Shown here: positions 15,167-21,955 of the stretch, piece after piece
How the letters are laid out: each line of letters starts with the position of its first letter
How positions within the stretch are numbered: position 1 is the first letter of the stretch
Source of the DNA: JBBKXP01 sp038251315
Lineage (GTDB): Bacteria > Pseudomonadota > Alphaproteobacteria > Rhodobacterales > Rhodobacteraceae
Reading direction: 5' to 3'
DNA length: 21,955 nucleotides
Assembly: GCA_038251315.1 (NCBI GenBank)
Contig: JBBSBK010000061.1
Coordinates: 1 to 21,955 of the forward strand
Translations under genes and position numbers: made by a program
The notes under the pieces: model-generated
The model's input: the letters and a program-made list of their open reading frames with translations, nothing else
Told to the model about the DNA's origin: nothing
Database searches by the model: none

Positions 15167-15550
15167 ATGATCGACCATACCGGACTATCCGTCAGCGACT
15201 TTGCCGCCGCCAAGGCCTTTTACAACGCGGCCCTGGCGCCTCTCGGCCACACCCTGCAAATGATGATCCCCGACACACACTCCGGAGGACGCAAGGTCGG
15301 CGGCTATGGCTCTGACCGACCGCATTTCTGGCTGACCGAAGGGGCAGCGCAGACCCCACCGATTCATATTGCGTTTACCGCCAGAAACCGGACCGACGTC
15401 GATGCCTTCCACGCAGCAGCGATTGCGGCGGGCGGCACCGACAACGGCGCGCCCGGCCTGCGACCGCAGTAACACGCCGACGATTACGGGGCCTTCCTGC
15501 GCGACCCTGACGGCAACAACATCAAGGCCGTCTGCCACATCCCGGCCTGA
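15167..15550 (+). pseudogene. VOC/glyoxalase-like gene with an internal stop codon
   Basis: Starts MIDHTGLSVSDFAAAKAFYNAAL, the usual opening of vicinal-oxygen-chelate family proteins (His4 as a metal-site candidate), with an AGGAA ribosome site. Codon 102 is TAA (15470-15472), giving only 101 residues. The same frame continues past it as HADDYGAFLRDPDGNNIKAVCHIPA and stops at 15550, which is the expected family ending (usually H-x-DYYGAF..DPDGNNIEAVCH). The stop replaces what is normally a Tyr codon (TAC to TAA is one change). The Glu expected in NNIEAV, often a metal ligand, is Lys. Total would be 127 residues. Could be real decay or a sequencing error. Confidence 0.75.
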
Positions 15551-15596
15551 CCCGTCGCCGCACCATGTTAGCGACGAAACCCGCGCACCTCGCGTC

Positions 15597-15626
15597 TTGT
15601 GCGTGACACGACTGGCGGGCTAGATG
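15597..15626 (+). promoter_or_regulatory. promoter candidate for glpX
   Basis: TTGTGC (15597-15602), 18-bp spacer, TAGATG (15621-15626), 30 bp before the glpX ATG. Same layout and spacing as the candidate at 12841-12870. Confidence 0.4.
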
Positions 15627-15655
15627 TGGCGCGACCGCTAAAACAGGACGCACCC

Positions 15656-16618
15656 ATGCCCAAAGTCGATTTCAACGACCGTCTCCTCTCGCTCGGTCTG
15701 GCCCGGGTCTCCGAAGCTGCTGCGATCGCCTGCGCGTCGCTGATCGGGCGGGGCGACGAAAAGGCCGCCGATCAGGCTGCGGTGGATGCGATGCGCACCC
15801 AGTTGAACCAGCTCGACATCGCCGGGGTCGTGGTGATCGGCGAGGGCGAGCGTGACGAGGCCCCGATGCTTTACATTGGCGAAGAGGTCGGCACCGGCAA
15901 CGGCCCTGGCGTCGACATCGCGCTAGACCCGCTCGAAGGCACAACGCTGACCGCCAAGGATATGCCCAACGCGCTGGCCGTCATCGCCATGGGGCCGCGC
16001 GGGTCGATGCTCCATGCCCCCGACGTCTATATGGAAAAGCTGGCCATCGGCCCCGGTTTCCGGCGCGGTGTCGTGACCCTCGACATGTCGCCGTCCGAAC
16101 GGGTATCGGCCCTTGCCGCCGCCAAGGGCTGTTCGACGACCGATATCACGGTGTGCGTACTGGAACGACCCCGGCACGAGGACATGATCGCCGAAATCCG
16201 CAGCACCGGGGCCGCGATCCGGCTGATTACAGATGGCGACGTGGCGGGTGTCATGCATTGTGCCGAACCGGGGTTGACCGGGATCGACATGTATATGGGA
16301 TCGGGCGGCGCACCCGAGGGCGTGCTCGCGGCCGCCGCATTGAAATGCATGGGCGGGCAGATTTTCGGCAAACTGCTGTTTCGTAACGACGACGAAAAGG
16401 CCCGTGCGCGCAAGGCCGGGATCACCAATTTCGACCGAGTCTATACGCGTGACGATTTGGTGACCGGTGACGTGATCTTTGCCGCGACCGGCGTCACCGA
16501 CGGATCGCTGGTGCCGGGAATCAAGCGCTCGTTGACCCATATCACCGCCGAAACCATCCTGATGCGGTCGAAAACCGGGTCGGTGCGGCGGATGCAGTAT
16601 CGCAACCCGCTCACATGA
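15656..16618 (+). CDS. glpX: class II fructose-1,6-bisphosphatase
   Basis: Hydrolyses fructose-1,6-bisphosphate to fructose-6-phosphate in gluconeogenesis; in carbon-fixing relatives also sedoheptulose-bisphosphate. 320 residues from ATG at 15656 with an AGGA ribosome site. The GlpX metal and active-site motifs are present: GEGERDEAP at 62-70 and DPLEGT at 91-96, then MGSGGAPEGVLAAAALK in the second half. An earlier in-frame start at 15599 would add 19 residues of no family character. The stop overlaps the next gene's ATG (ATGA), so the two are coupled. Lies between hom and recJ, a common order in this group. Confidence 0.96.
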   Translation: MPKVDFNDRLLSLGLARVSEAAAIACASLIGRGDEKAADQAAVDAMRTQLNQLDIAGVVVIGEGERDEAPMLYIGEEVGTGNGPGVDIALDPLEGTTLTAKDMPNALAVIAMGPRGSMLHAPDVYMEKLAIGPGFRRGVVTLDMSPSERVSALAAAKGCSTTDITVCVLERPRHEDMIAEIRSTGAAIRLITDGDVAGVMHCAEPGLTGIDMYMGSGGAPEGVLAAAALKCMGGQIFGKLLFRNDDEKARARKAGITNFDRVYTRDDLVTGDVIFAATGVTDGSLVPGIKRSLTHITAETILMRSKTGSVRRMQYRNPLT

Positions 16619-17112
16619 TCTCGGCGCGAGCCGTAGCAGGTATCCTGTCGGCCCTCGTGCTGTCGGCCTGCGCGGCAGGTCCGGCGGGCCGTGCCGATCT
16701 GAGGGCGCAAATTCGGGTGATGCAGTCTGACCCCGCGATTGCCGCCTTCTTTGCCGAAGAGGCGGCGGCAGCCGGTGTCGACAAAATAATCCTGACCGAC
16801 TCCACTGGTATGGTGCAGTCATACGGGGCCGAGGCCATCGGGTTGACCCGCTATCGCGGCACGGGTGGCACGGAAATCACGTTCAACATTGCACGACCCG
16901 ACGCGGCGACCCCGCAAAACATCGCGCACGAGATCGCCCATGCCGTCGCCTATCGTAACGGCTGCGACAACCACGGCGCGCTCTGGGGCCGGGCCCACGT
17001 GGCGATTGCGCAGCGGTTCGAACGAAACTTTCCCGGCGCTCTTTGGGCGGGGCTGCCTCCGACTGAAGCGGCCGCCGAAGAGGCAAGGCTTTACCCGGAA
17101 GAAACGTGCTGA
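16615..17112 (+). CDS. SprT-like lipoprotein, putative zinc metallopeptidase
   Basis: 165 residues. N-terminal signal with lipobox LSAC (Cys19) points to a lipid-anchored envelope protein. A zinc-peptidase motif HEIAH at 105-109 is followed by NGCDNHGALWGRAH with His120; HExxH plus a downstream HGxxW is the SprT-like pattern. The rest has TEITFNIARPD before the motif, also typical. SprT-like proteins are usually cytoplasmic, so the lipoprotein signal is unusual. Translationally coupled to glpX (4-base overlap) and 22 bp before recJ. Substrate unknown; activity is inferred from the motif only. Confidence 0.78.
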   Translation: MISARAVAGILSALVLSACAAGPAGRADLRAQIRVMQSDPAIAAFFAEEAAAAGVDKIILTDSTGMVQSYGAEAIGLTRYRGTGGTEITFNIARPDAATPQNIAHEIAHAVAYRNGCDNHGALWGRAHVAIAQRFERNFPGALWAGLPPTEAAAEEARLYPEETC

Positions 17113-17134
17113 TGCGGCCCGTAAGACCATTCGG

Positions 17135-18898
17135 ATGATTATCCAGGATCGACCGCCATTCCTTGGCGTCGCCACGTCGCTGACCGGGCGGCGCTGGATC
17201 GGGCCGACCGACGCGGATGAACGTCTGGCCGAGGCGATGGTGCAATCGACCGCGCTCCCCCTGCCCCTCTCGCGGGTGCTGGCGCGGCGCGGCGTTGCCC
17301 CGGATGATGCCATCGCCTTCCTTGCCCCGACAATCCGCGATCTGCTGCCCGACCCGCGCAGCCTGCGCGACATGGAAAGAGCCGCCGCACGGTTCCTTGA
17401 CGCTGTGAAATCGCGCCAACGCATTGCGATCTTTGCCGATTACGACGTTGACGGCGGCGCTTCCGCTGCCCTGCTGATCTGCTGGCTGCGTGACATCGGC
17501 CAGCAGGCGACGCTGTATATCCCCGACCGGATCGACGAAGGCTATGGGCCGAACGAACCGGCGATGGCCGACCTTGCGGCGACCCACGACCTGATCGTTT
17601 GCGTCGATTGCGGTACCCTGTCGCATGATGCCATTGGCGCGGCCAAGGGGGCCGATGTCATCGTCCTTGACCACCACCTTGGCGGCGAAACCCTGCCGCC
17701 CGCCTTTGCGGTGGTCAACCCGAACCGGCAGGACGAACCCGGCGACCTTGGCCACCTTTGCGCTGCCGGCGTCGTGTTCCTGACATTGGTCGAGGCGAAC
17801 CGGCAATTACGTCTGGCGAACGAAAAGACACCTGACCTGATGGCCCTGCTCGACCTCGTGGCACTGGCGACGGTGGCCGATGTCGCACCGCTGATCGGCG
17901 TCAACCGGGCCTTTGTGCGGCAGGGTCTGGCGGTCATGGCGCGACGCGGCCGGACCGGGCTAGCAGCACTGGCCGACGTGGCCGGGATGGACGCCACCCC
18001 AAATGCCTACCACCTCGGCTTTCTCCTCGGGCCACGGGTCAATGCCGGCGGGCGGATCGGCAAGGCCGACCTTGGCGCACGCCTTTTGGCCTGCACCGAC
18101 CCGCACGAGGCCCGCGCGATGGCCGCACGGCTGGACGAGTTGAACCGGGAACGGCGCGAAATCGAAAACGACGTGCGCGCACTCGCACTGGAACAGGCGA
18201 CGGCGCGCGGCCTTGATGGCCCGCTGGTCTGGGCCGCGGGTGACGGTTGGCACCCCGGCGTCGTCGGCATCGTCGCGACCCGGCTGAAAGAGGCGACGAA
18301 CCGGCCGGCCGTGGTCATCGGACTGGACGGCGGCATCGGCAAGGGGTCGGGTCGGTCGGTCAGCGGCATCGACCTTGGCGCGGCGATCCACCGGGTCGCG
18401 GCCGAGGGACTGCTGCTGCGCGGCGGCGGACACAAGATGGCCGCCGGACTGACGGTGACGCAGGACAACCTCGAGGCGGCAATGGCGCGGCTCGGCGATC
18501 TGCTGGCGCGGCAGGGCGCGGCGGACTCCGGCCCCGTCAATCTGCGGCTGGACGGCGTGCTGATGCCGGGGGCGGCGACGGTCGACCTGGTGCAACAACT
18601 TGAAACCGCAGGACCTTATGGGGCTGGGGCGTCGGCCCCCCGCTTTGCCTTTCCGGATCCGCAGATCCTTTTTGCCAAAAGGGTGGGCGCGAACCACCTG
18701 AAACTGACCTTTGGCGACGGGCTCGGGGTACGGCTTGACGCAATCGCCTTTGGTGCGGCGGAAGAGGCATGGGGCAAGACGTTGCTGACCCACGGCGGGG
18801 CGCGATTTCACCTTGCCGGACGGCTCGACGTGAACGTCTGGCAGGGCCGGCAAAGCGTGCAACTGCGGCTCGACGACGCCGCCCCGGCACACCGATAA
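17135..18898 (+). CDS. recJ: single-stranded-DNA-specific exonuclease RecJ
   Basis: 5'-3' exonuclease for recombination and mismatch repair. 587 residues from ATG at 17135. DHH phosphoesterase motifs: ADYDVDG at 101-107 (Asp102, 104, 106), VDCG at about 157-160 and DHH at 179-181. The DHHA1 half has GPRVNAGGRIG near 294-304 and GGGHKMAAG near 431-439; an OB-fold tail (about 490-587) ends the protein. The frame stays open upstream to 16865 across the SprT-like gene but holds no better start. The ribosome site is weak, so coupling to the upstream genes is likely. Confidence 0.96.
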   Translation: MIIQDRPPFLGVATSLTGRRWIGPTDADERLAEAMVQSTALPLPLSRVLARRGVAPDDAIAFLAPTIRDLLPDPRSLRDMERAAARFLDAVKSRQRIAIFADYDVDGGASAALLICWLRDIGQQATLYIPDRIDEGYGPNEPAMADLAATHDLIVCVDCGTLSHDAIGAAKGADVIVLDHHLGGETLPPAFAVVNPNRQDEPGDLGHLCAAGVVFLTLVEANRQLRLANEKTPDLMALLDLVALATVADVAPLIGVNRAFVRQGLAVMARRGRTGLAALADVAGMDATPNAYHLGFLLGPRVNAGGRIGKADLGARLLACTDPHEARAMAARLDELNRERREIENDVRALALEQATARGLDGPLVWAAGDGWHPGVVGIVATRLKEATNRPAVVIGLDGGIGKGSGRSVSGIDLGAAIHRVAAEGLLLRGGGHKMAAGLTVTQDNLEAAMARLGDLLARQGAADSGPVNLRLDGVLMPGAATVDLVQQLETAGPYGAGASAPRFAFPDPQILFAKRVGANHLKLTFGDGLGVRLDAIAFGAAEEAWGKTLLTHGGARFHLAGRLDVNVWQGRQSVQLRLDDAAPAHR

Positions 18899-18914
18899 TT
18901 TCACCAAAAACCAC

Positions 18915-18943
18915 TTGCCCTTGGAGCGGCCTTTGCCTAAGAG
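18915..18943 (+). promoter_or_regulatory. promoter candidate for tRNA-Glu
   Basis: TTGCCC (18915-18920), 17-bp spacer, TAAGAG (18938-18943), 16 bp before the tRNA. Spacing is ideal; the minus-10 box is imperfect. Confidence 0.4.
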
Positions 18944-18959
18944 GTCCGTCACCGACAGT

Positions 18960-19034
18960 GGCCCGTTCGTCTATCGGTTAGGACACCAGGTTTTCAACCT
19001 GGGAAGAGGGGTTCGACTCCCCTACGGGCTGCCA
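18960..19034 (+). tRNA. tRNA-Glu (anticodon TTC)
   Basis: Full cloverleaf with CCA encoded. The acceptor stem pairs GGCCCGT (18960-18966) with ACGGGCT (19024-19030), with one G-U pair at the end, followed by discriminator G and CCA. The anticodon stem CCAGG/CCTGG encloses loop TTTTCAA with TTC at 18993-18995. The T arm is GAGGGG-TTCGACT-CCCCT type. Lies between recJ and the recombinase on the opposite strand, a classic insertion point for mobile elements. Confidence 0.96.
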
Positions 19035-19207
19035 CTGATCCTGCCATTATCGAGACTTTTCCTAGCACTGCGGTATTCCTGCGGGATTTCAAAGCCTTGT
19101 GGCGTGACCTTGTAAGGTGAGACCGCAAACGTAGAGCCAGGACGGCGCAATATCGCCTCGCGTCTCTGTTCGCCGATTGCGTCTTACGAGTTTGGGAATG
19201 GCGTGGA
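19035..19207. other. junction between tRNA-Glu and the recombinase, putative attachment end
   Basis: 173 bp without a gene. Immediately after the tRNA 3' end, it should hold the core-island junction if the island used this tRNA. No second copy of the tRNA 3' end, no strong terminator hairpin and no coding frame with family character is visible. The missing C-terminal end of the restriction-endonuclease-like gene at 21731 is not here either. Confidence 0.35.
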
Positions 19208-20833
19208 TCAGGCGGCGCTGAACAGGCGGGTCTGCGCGGTCCAATCCACCGGAATCTCGTGCTTGAGACACCAGTCGGCGGTCAGGGACGCGGGTTGGAG
19301 TCCCTCGACGATCTGGCGGACGACGTCCGGGGACAGGAACGCGAACTCCAGGGTCTGCTGCACGCGCCGGACCGACAGGTTACTCTCTTCGGCAATCTGC
19401 TGAACACTCTGGCCTGACGTAATCAAATCGAGGAAGGCCCGCCCCTTGGCGATGTTGCGCAACAGCGTTTCATCGCGTGGGATCGAATCGCCCTCCAGCA
19501 AGAGTTTGGTTTCCACGCCGCGCCTGCGAAGGGTGAACGGGGCCTGGAAGGTCCAGCAATCCGGGTCTGCGTCGATCACTGGAACGCCGAGCGCCTTCGA
19601 CAGGCGTTCGGGATTCTCGGTGATTTCGAGCTTGTCCCGCCCGATGCAGACACGATCAATCAGGGCCAGCAGGTCAAGGTCGCCTCGATCGATCCTGGCG
19701 ATCATGTTCGCAAGCATCTGCGGGTCTGCGTTCAGGACCAGCCCGCGCAGGATCGCCGTCCTCAGATGCTTCCTGACAGCAGCGTCGATCCGGTCCTCAA
19801 GCGCGTGGGCTGGCCATCGCCATCCGCTGCCTTTCTCCCCTGGCGCAGCAGCGGTCTTCAGAGAATGCGAGATATAGTACTCATAGCGTCGCCCGGCTTT
19901 CTGTGTGTGGACCGGCGTCAGCCGCTCGCCTGAGATGTCGAACAGCTTACCCGCGAGCGGCAACGTAGGGCGACCGGAGTTAAACTGTCCGCGTGGGATG
20001 GCGGATTGTTCTGAAAGGATCGCCTGCACCCGCTCCCATTGCTCCGTCTCGATGATTGCCGGGTGCTGTCCATCAAAGGTGGTCCCCTTGTGCGCAATGC
20101 GACCGATATAGAGTGGGTTGGTCAGGATCTTGTGGATATGACCCCTCGACATGATCTGCCCTCCCTGGTCCCTGCCCGATTGCGTGACGTATCGCTTTGA
20201 TCGCAGCCCGAGCCGTTCGGCTTCTCGGGCGACGAGGTTCAGCGCCCTGTGTTCCTCGTAAAGGATAAAGAGGGTTCGGATGGTTTCCGCCTCCACCGGG
20301 TTGGTGGTCAAAGTCCGACCCGATGCTTCGTATCCCAGGGGGACATAGCCCCCCATCCAGAGGCCCTTCTTCTTCGAGGCTGCGATCTTGTCGCGGATAC
20401 GCTCTGCGGTAACCTCACGTTCGAATTGTGCAAATGAAAGGAGAACATTGAGGGTCAGGCGCCCCATACTGGTTGCAGTATTGAAAGACTGGGTCACTGA
20501 GACGAAAGAAGCTTGTGCTGCGTCGAGGCGGTCGACAAGCTTGGCGAAGTCCGCAAGCGACCGGGTCAGCCGGTCGATCTTGTAGACGATGATCTGATCC
20601 ACCCTACCCTCGTCGACATCGGCCATCAGGCGCTGCAGAGCGGGTCTATCGAGATGCCCACCGGAGATGCCGCCATCATCATACTGCGCCTTGAGCAGGA
20701 CCCAACCCTCATGGCGCTGGCTCGCCACATAGGCTTCGCAGGCTTCTCGCTGGGCATCGAGCGAGTTGAACTCCTGTTCCAACCCATCTTCCGAGGACTT
20801 GCGGGTGTAAATGGCGCAGCGGACTCGGCGCAT
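19208..20833 (-). CDS. large serine recombinase (resolvase/integrase family)
   Basis: 541 residues. The N-terminal resolvase domain has AIYTRKSSEDG with catalytic Ser13, then FNSLDAQREAC, YDDGGISGG and YKIDRLTRS (Arg residues of the active site at about 88-91). The recombinase domain follows, with RIRDKIAASKKKGLWMGGYVPLGY near 145-170. The zinc-ribbon region expected near 290-320 has no CxxC pairs (FDISGERLTPVHTQKAGRRYEYYIS). A C-terminal HTH lies at 476-490 (SVQQIAEESNLSVRR). Such enzymes carry out integration/excision at short att sites. Starts 1 bp after the DUF2924 stop; transcribed toward the tRNA. Base composition looks less GC-rich than the core genes. Confidence 0.93.
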   Translation of the reverse strand: MRRVRCAIYTRKSSEDGLEQEFNSLDAQREACEAYVASQRHEGWVLLKAQYDDGGISGGHLDRPALQRLMADVDEGRVDQIIVYKIDRLTRSLADFAKLVDRLDAAQASFVSVTQSFNTATSMGRLTLNVLLSFAQFEREVTAERIRDKIAASKKKGLWMGGYVPLGYEASGRTLTTNPVEAETIRTLFILYEEHRALNLVAREAERLGLRSKRYVTQSGRDQGGQIMSRGHIHKILTNPLYIGRIAHKGTTFDGQHPAIIETEQWERVQAILSEQSAIPRGQFNSGRPTLPLAGKLFDISGERLTPVHTQKAGRRYEYYISHSLKTAAAPGEKGSGWRWPAHALEDRIDAAVRKHLRTAILRGLVLNADPQMLANMIARIDRGDLDLLALIDRVCIGRDKLEITENPERLSKALGVPVIDADPDCWTFQAPFTLRRRGVETKLLLEGDSIPRDETLLRNIAKGRAFLDLITSGQSVQQIAEESNLSVRRVQQTLEFAFLSPDVVRQIVEGLQPASLTADWCLKHEIPVDWTAQTRLFSAA

Positions 20834-20834
20834 T

Positions 20835-21281
20835 TCAGGACGCTCGCTTGGGTGTCAGGCCAAAGAAGCGGGGCCCACTCCAATGGGCGCCGGTGATCCT
20901 GTTGGCGACGGTCGACAGCGAAGCGTAGGTCCGACCATCGAGCACATACCCAGAGGGCGTCACCTCCACGCGATACGTCCGGCCGTTCCATTCGCGCATC
21001 AGGTAGGAGCCCGGCGGCGCCGCGCGTGTCGAACGATCGTCGCTATCTGCATCCCGCGACACTGTCTTCAGCGCTCGCCTGATCTGTGCGGAATACCCGC
21101 CAAGCGTTCGGATCTGCTGCTCACGGGTCAGCACCCTTTGCATGAAGCGAACAGACAGATATTTAGGTGGAGCCGTCTGGAATGCCCCTGCCCAGAGTTC
21201 AACACAGGCCTTCCGGTCGAGCGCATTGATCTCCCGGAGTTGATCCGGGAGATCATGCTGCGACGTGGTGCGGCGCATCAT
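20835..21281 (-). CDS. DUF2924 family protein
   Basis: 148 residues from ATG at 21281 (a second ATG follows at 21278). The pattern LPDQLREINALDRKACVELWAGAFQTAPP and FMQRVLTREQQIRTLGGY is that of DUF2924 proteins, which I know mainly as small partners of recombinases in alphaproteobacteria. The C-terminal half has LMREWNGRTYRVEVTPSGYVLDGRTYASLSTVANRITGAHWSGPRFFGL, a small beta-rich domain often seen in the family. Function unknown; a DNA-binding or directionality role for the recombinase is only a guess. Its start overlaps the DUF3489 stop and its stop is 1 bp from the recombinase start. Confidence 0.85.
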   Translation of the reverse strand: MMRRTTSQHDLPDQLREINALDRKACVELWAGAFQTAPPKYLSVRFMQRVLTREQQIRTLGGYSAQIRRALKTVSRDADSDDRSTRAAPPGSYLMREWNGRTYRVEVTPSGYVLDGRTYASLSTVANRITGAHWSGPRFFGLTPKRAS

Positions 21282-21571
21282 GCCGCCTTTAAGGCCACGA
21301 TGCGATACACTGACGACGCGTCGCCTGCCCCCCTCTGCACATCGAGGCCCATCTTCCTCAGCCCCGAGATCGCAGCGCGCACCGTATGCGGCTGCCAGCC
21401 GAACTCCTTCGCCAGCTGCGCAAGAGATACGCCATCGGCCTGCTCAAGCCGCTCCCGCAAGCGGTCTCGTTTGGTCATAGTTGGCTTTGCTGGAGTGATC
21501 GAAGCGCTCACTTTGCGGCTCGGGTGCTTTGCTGACTTGGGGGCCGGTTTCGTTTTGTCGAGTTGTGCCAT
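21278..21571 (-). CDS. DUF3489 family protein with winged helix
   Basis: 97 residues from ATG at 21571, with a GGAG site 6 bases upstream; a GTG at 21583 would add 4 residues. A basic, Lys/Pro-rich N-terminus (KTKPAPKSAKHPSRK) precedes a helix-turn-helix at about 50-75 (GVSLAQLAKEFGWQPHTVRAAISGLRKMG), with SSVYRIVALKA as the wing. This is DUF3489, a family that accompanies DUF2924 and serine recombinases. It probably binds DNA, perhaps as regulator of its operon or as an accessory factor; neither is shown. First gene of a three-gene operon. Confidence 0.85.
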   Translation of the reverse strand: MAQLDKTKPAPKSAKHPSRKVSASITPAKPTMTKRDRLRERLEQADGVSLAQLAKEFGWQPHTVRAAISGLRKMGLDVQRGAGDASSVYRIVALKAA

Positions 21572-21730
21572 GCTGATCTCCACTTGATTCGGGGCGGATC
21601 ATTCCGCTCCCCGTACCGCGTAGAGCCGGGTGCACCGGGCCAAAGGTGGCGACTTCAACTGCGTCGGCACGCTGTCATTACCGCTCCGAGTGTCGTCGAA
21701 GTCCAGTGGAATAAGCGACTTCCCAAGTGC
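21572..21730 (-). other. leader region of the DUF3489-DUF2924-recombinase operon
   Basis: 159 bp between the restriction-endonuclease-like gene end and DUF3489. On the minus strand the frame of the upstream gene stays open after its TAG for about 43 more codons (ALGKSLIPLDFDDTRS...LYAVRGAE) to a TGA near 21597, without family similarity that I recognise. No clear promoter boxes. Confidence 0.35.
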
Positions 21731-21955
21731 CTACGCATGGGCGCAATTGGTGTTGACGCCAGGCACCCAATAGGCGCGCATGGTATTGGCTTTGTCCTTG
21801 GCATCCTCACCGCGGTAACCTTTGATCTCGACGATCAGGTTCAGTGGGTCGGGGTCGCCGTCGGCAGTTACGCGGCCGTCATCGACCTGCACAATGAAGT
21901 CGGGAATATATTTGTGCGGAGTCGAACCCATGAGGTAGGGGACCTCCAGCCCAAG
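21731..21955 (-). CDS. restriction-endonuclease-like protein, C-terminal PD-(D/E)xK part (partial, shortened)
   Basis: The frame is open from the window edge to a TAG at 21731-21733, 74 residues. It reads LGLEVPYLMGSTPHKYIPDF and then LNLIVEIKGYRGEDAKDK: PDF plus E-x-K, a PD-(D/E)xK nuclease core. I recognise this as the end of large type III restriction endonuclease / BPTD_3080-like proteins. In that family WVPGVN is followed by about 30-50 residues such as LGxxGRWAFAEF; here it becomes TNCAHA and stops, so the natural end is missing. The rest of the gene lies beyond 21955. Whether the protein is still active depends on the missing C-terminal helix. It lies upstream of and on the same strand as the DUF3489 operon. 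Confidence 0.75.
   Translation of the reverse strand, partial: LGLEVPYLMGSTPHKYIPDFIVQVDDGRVTADGDPDPLNLIVEIKGYRGEDAKDKANTMRAYWVPGVNTNCAHA

Noticed and set aside
15470..15472. Programmed readthrough or recoding at the VOC internal stop
   Set aside because: The codon is TAA, not the UGA used for selenocysteine, and no specific recoding structure is visible after it; a mutation or read error is simpler.
21918..21929. A 12-base match (GGGTTCGACTCC) between the tRNA-Glu T arm (19009-19020) and the minus strand here, as a possible att site
   Set aside because: It lies inside conserved coding sequence (MGSTPHK) of the endonuclease-like gene, is inverted relative to the tRNA, and matches the general T-arm consensus; chance is the simplest explanation.
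1..21955. CRISPR array, rRNA genes, insertion-sequence transposase
   Set aside because: No regularly spaced repeats, rRNA-like sequence or transposase motifs were seen; the only mobile-element enzyme is the serine recombinase.

Overview
The window reads as chromosomal DNA of a high-GC alphaproteobacterium, most likely in the Rhodobacterales (Rhodobacter/Paracoccus/Roseobacter-like). This rests on recognisable families and their order: soxB-soxD-soxA-soxG, the hom - glpX - recJ block, Tad-type pilus proteins, and promoter-like CTTGNNN / TAGNNN pairs. Everything is read from sequence and remembered family knowledge; no database search was run.

Layout. (1) 1-467, minus: the N-terminal 155 codons of DNA primase, cut by the window edge. 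(2) 557-5592, minus: a complete heterotetrameric sarcosine oxidase operon in the order soxB, soxD, soxA, soxG. It oxidises sarcosine to glycine and passes the methyl carbon to tetrahydrofolate. (3) 5711-7662, minus: a small membrane protein with no clear start codon, and a Glu/Leu/Phe/Val-type glutamate dehydrogenase, both upstream of the sox genes on the same strand. (4) 8027-10640, plus: three tightly packed Tad-like surface proteins (a vWA-containing TadG-like protein and two TadE-like pseudopilins). (5) 10645-12780: a membrane protein (minus), a pirin (plus) and a TetR-family regulator (minus) with a dyad operator next to its start. (6) 12900-18898, plus: a small lipoprotein, homoserine dehydrogenase (hom), glpX, a SprT-like lipoprotein metallopeptidase and recJ. 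Between hom and glpX sits a divergent pair of broken genes: an ArsR-like regulator with a one-base frameshift and a VOC/glyoxalase-like gene with an internal TAA. Each keeps a clear dyad in its control region. (7) 18960-19034: tRNA-Glu(TTC). (8) 19208-21955, minus: an accessory region starting just after the tRNA. It holds a large serine recombinase, a DUF2924 protein and a DUF3489 protein (start/stop codons overlapping or 1 nt apart), then the C-terminal PD-(D/E)xK part of a large restriction-endonuclease-like protein that ends abruptly. This looks like the edge of a genomic island at the tRNA gene.

The core genes serve C1/amino-acid metabolism (sarcosine, glutamate, homoserine), gluconeogenesis or the Calvin cycle (glpX), and DNA replication and repair (dnaG, recJ). 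The points most worth a second look are the recombinase-DUF2924-DUF3489 module at the tRNA, the decayed ArsR/VOC pair with intact operator-like dyads, and the orphan Tad-like trio.
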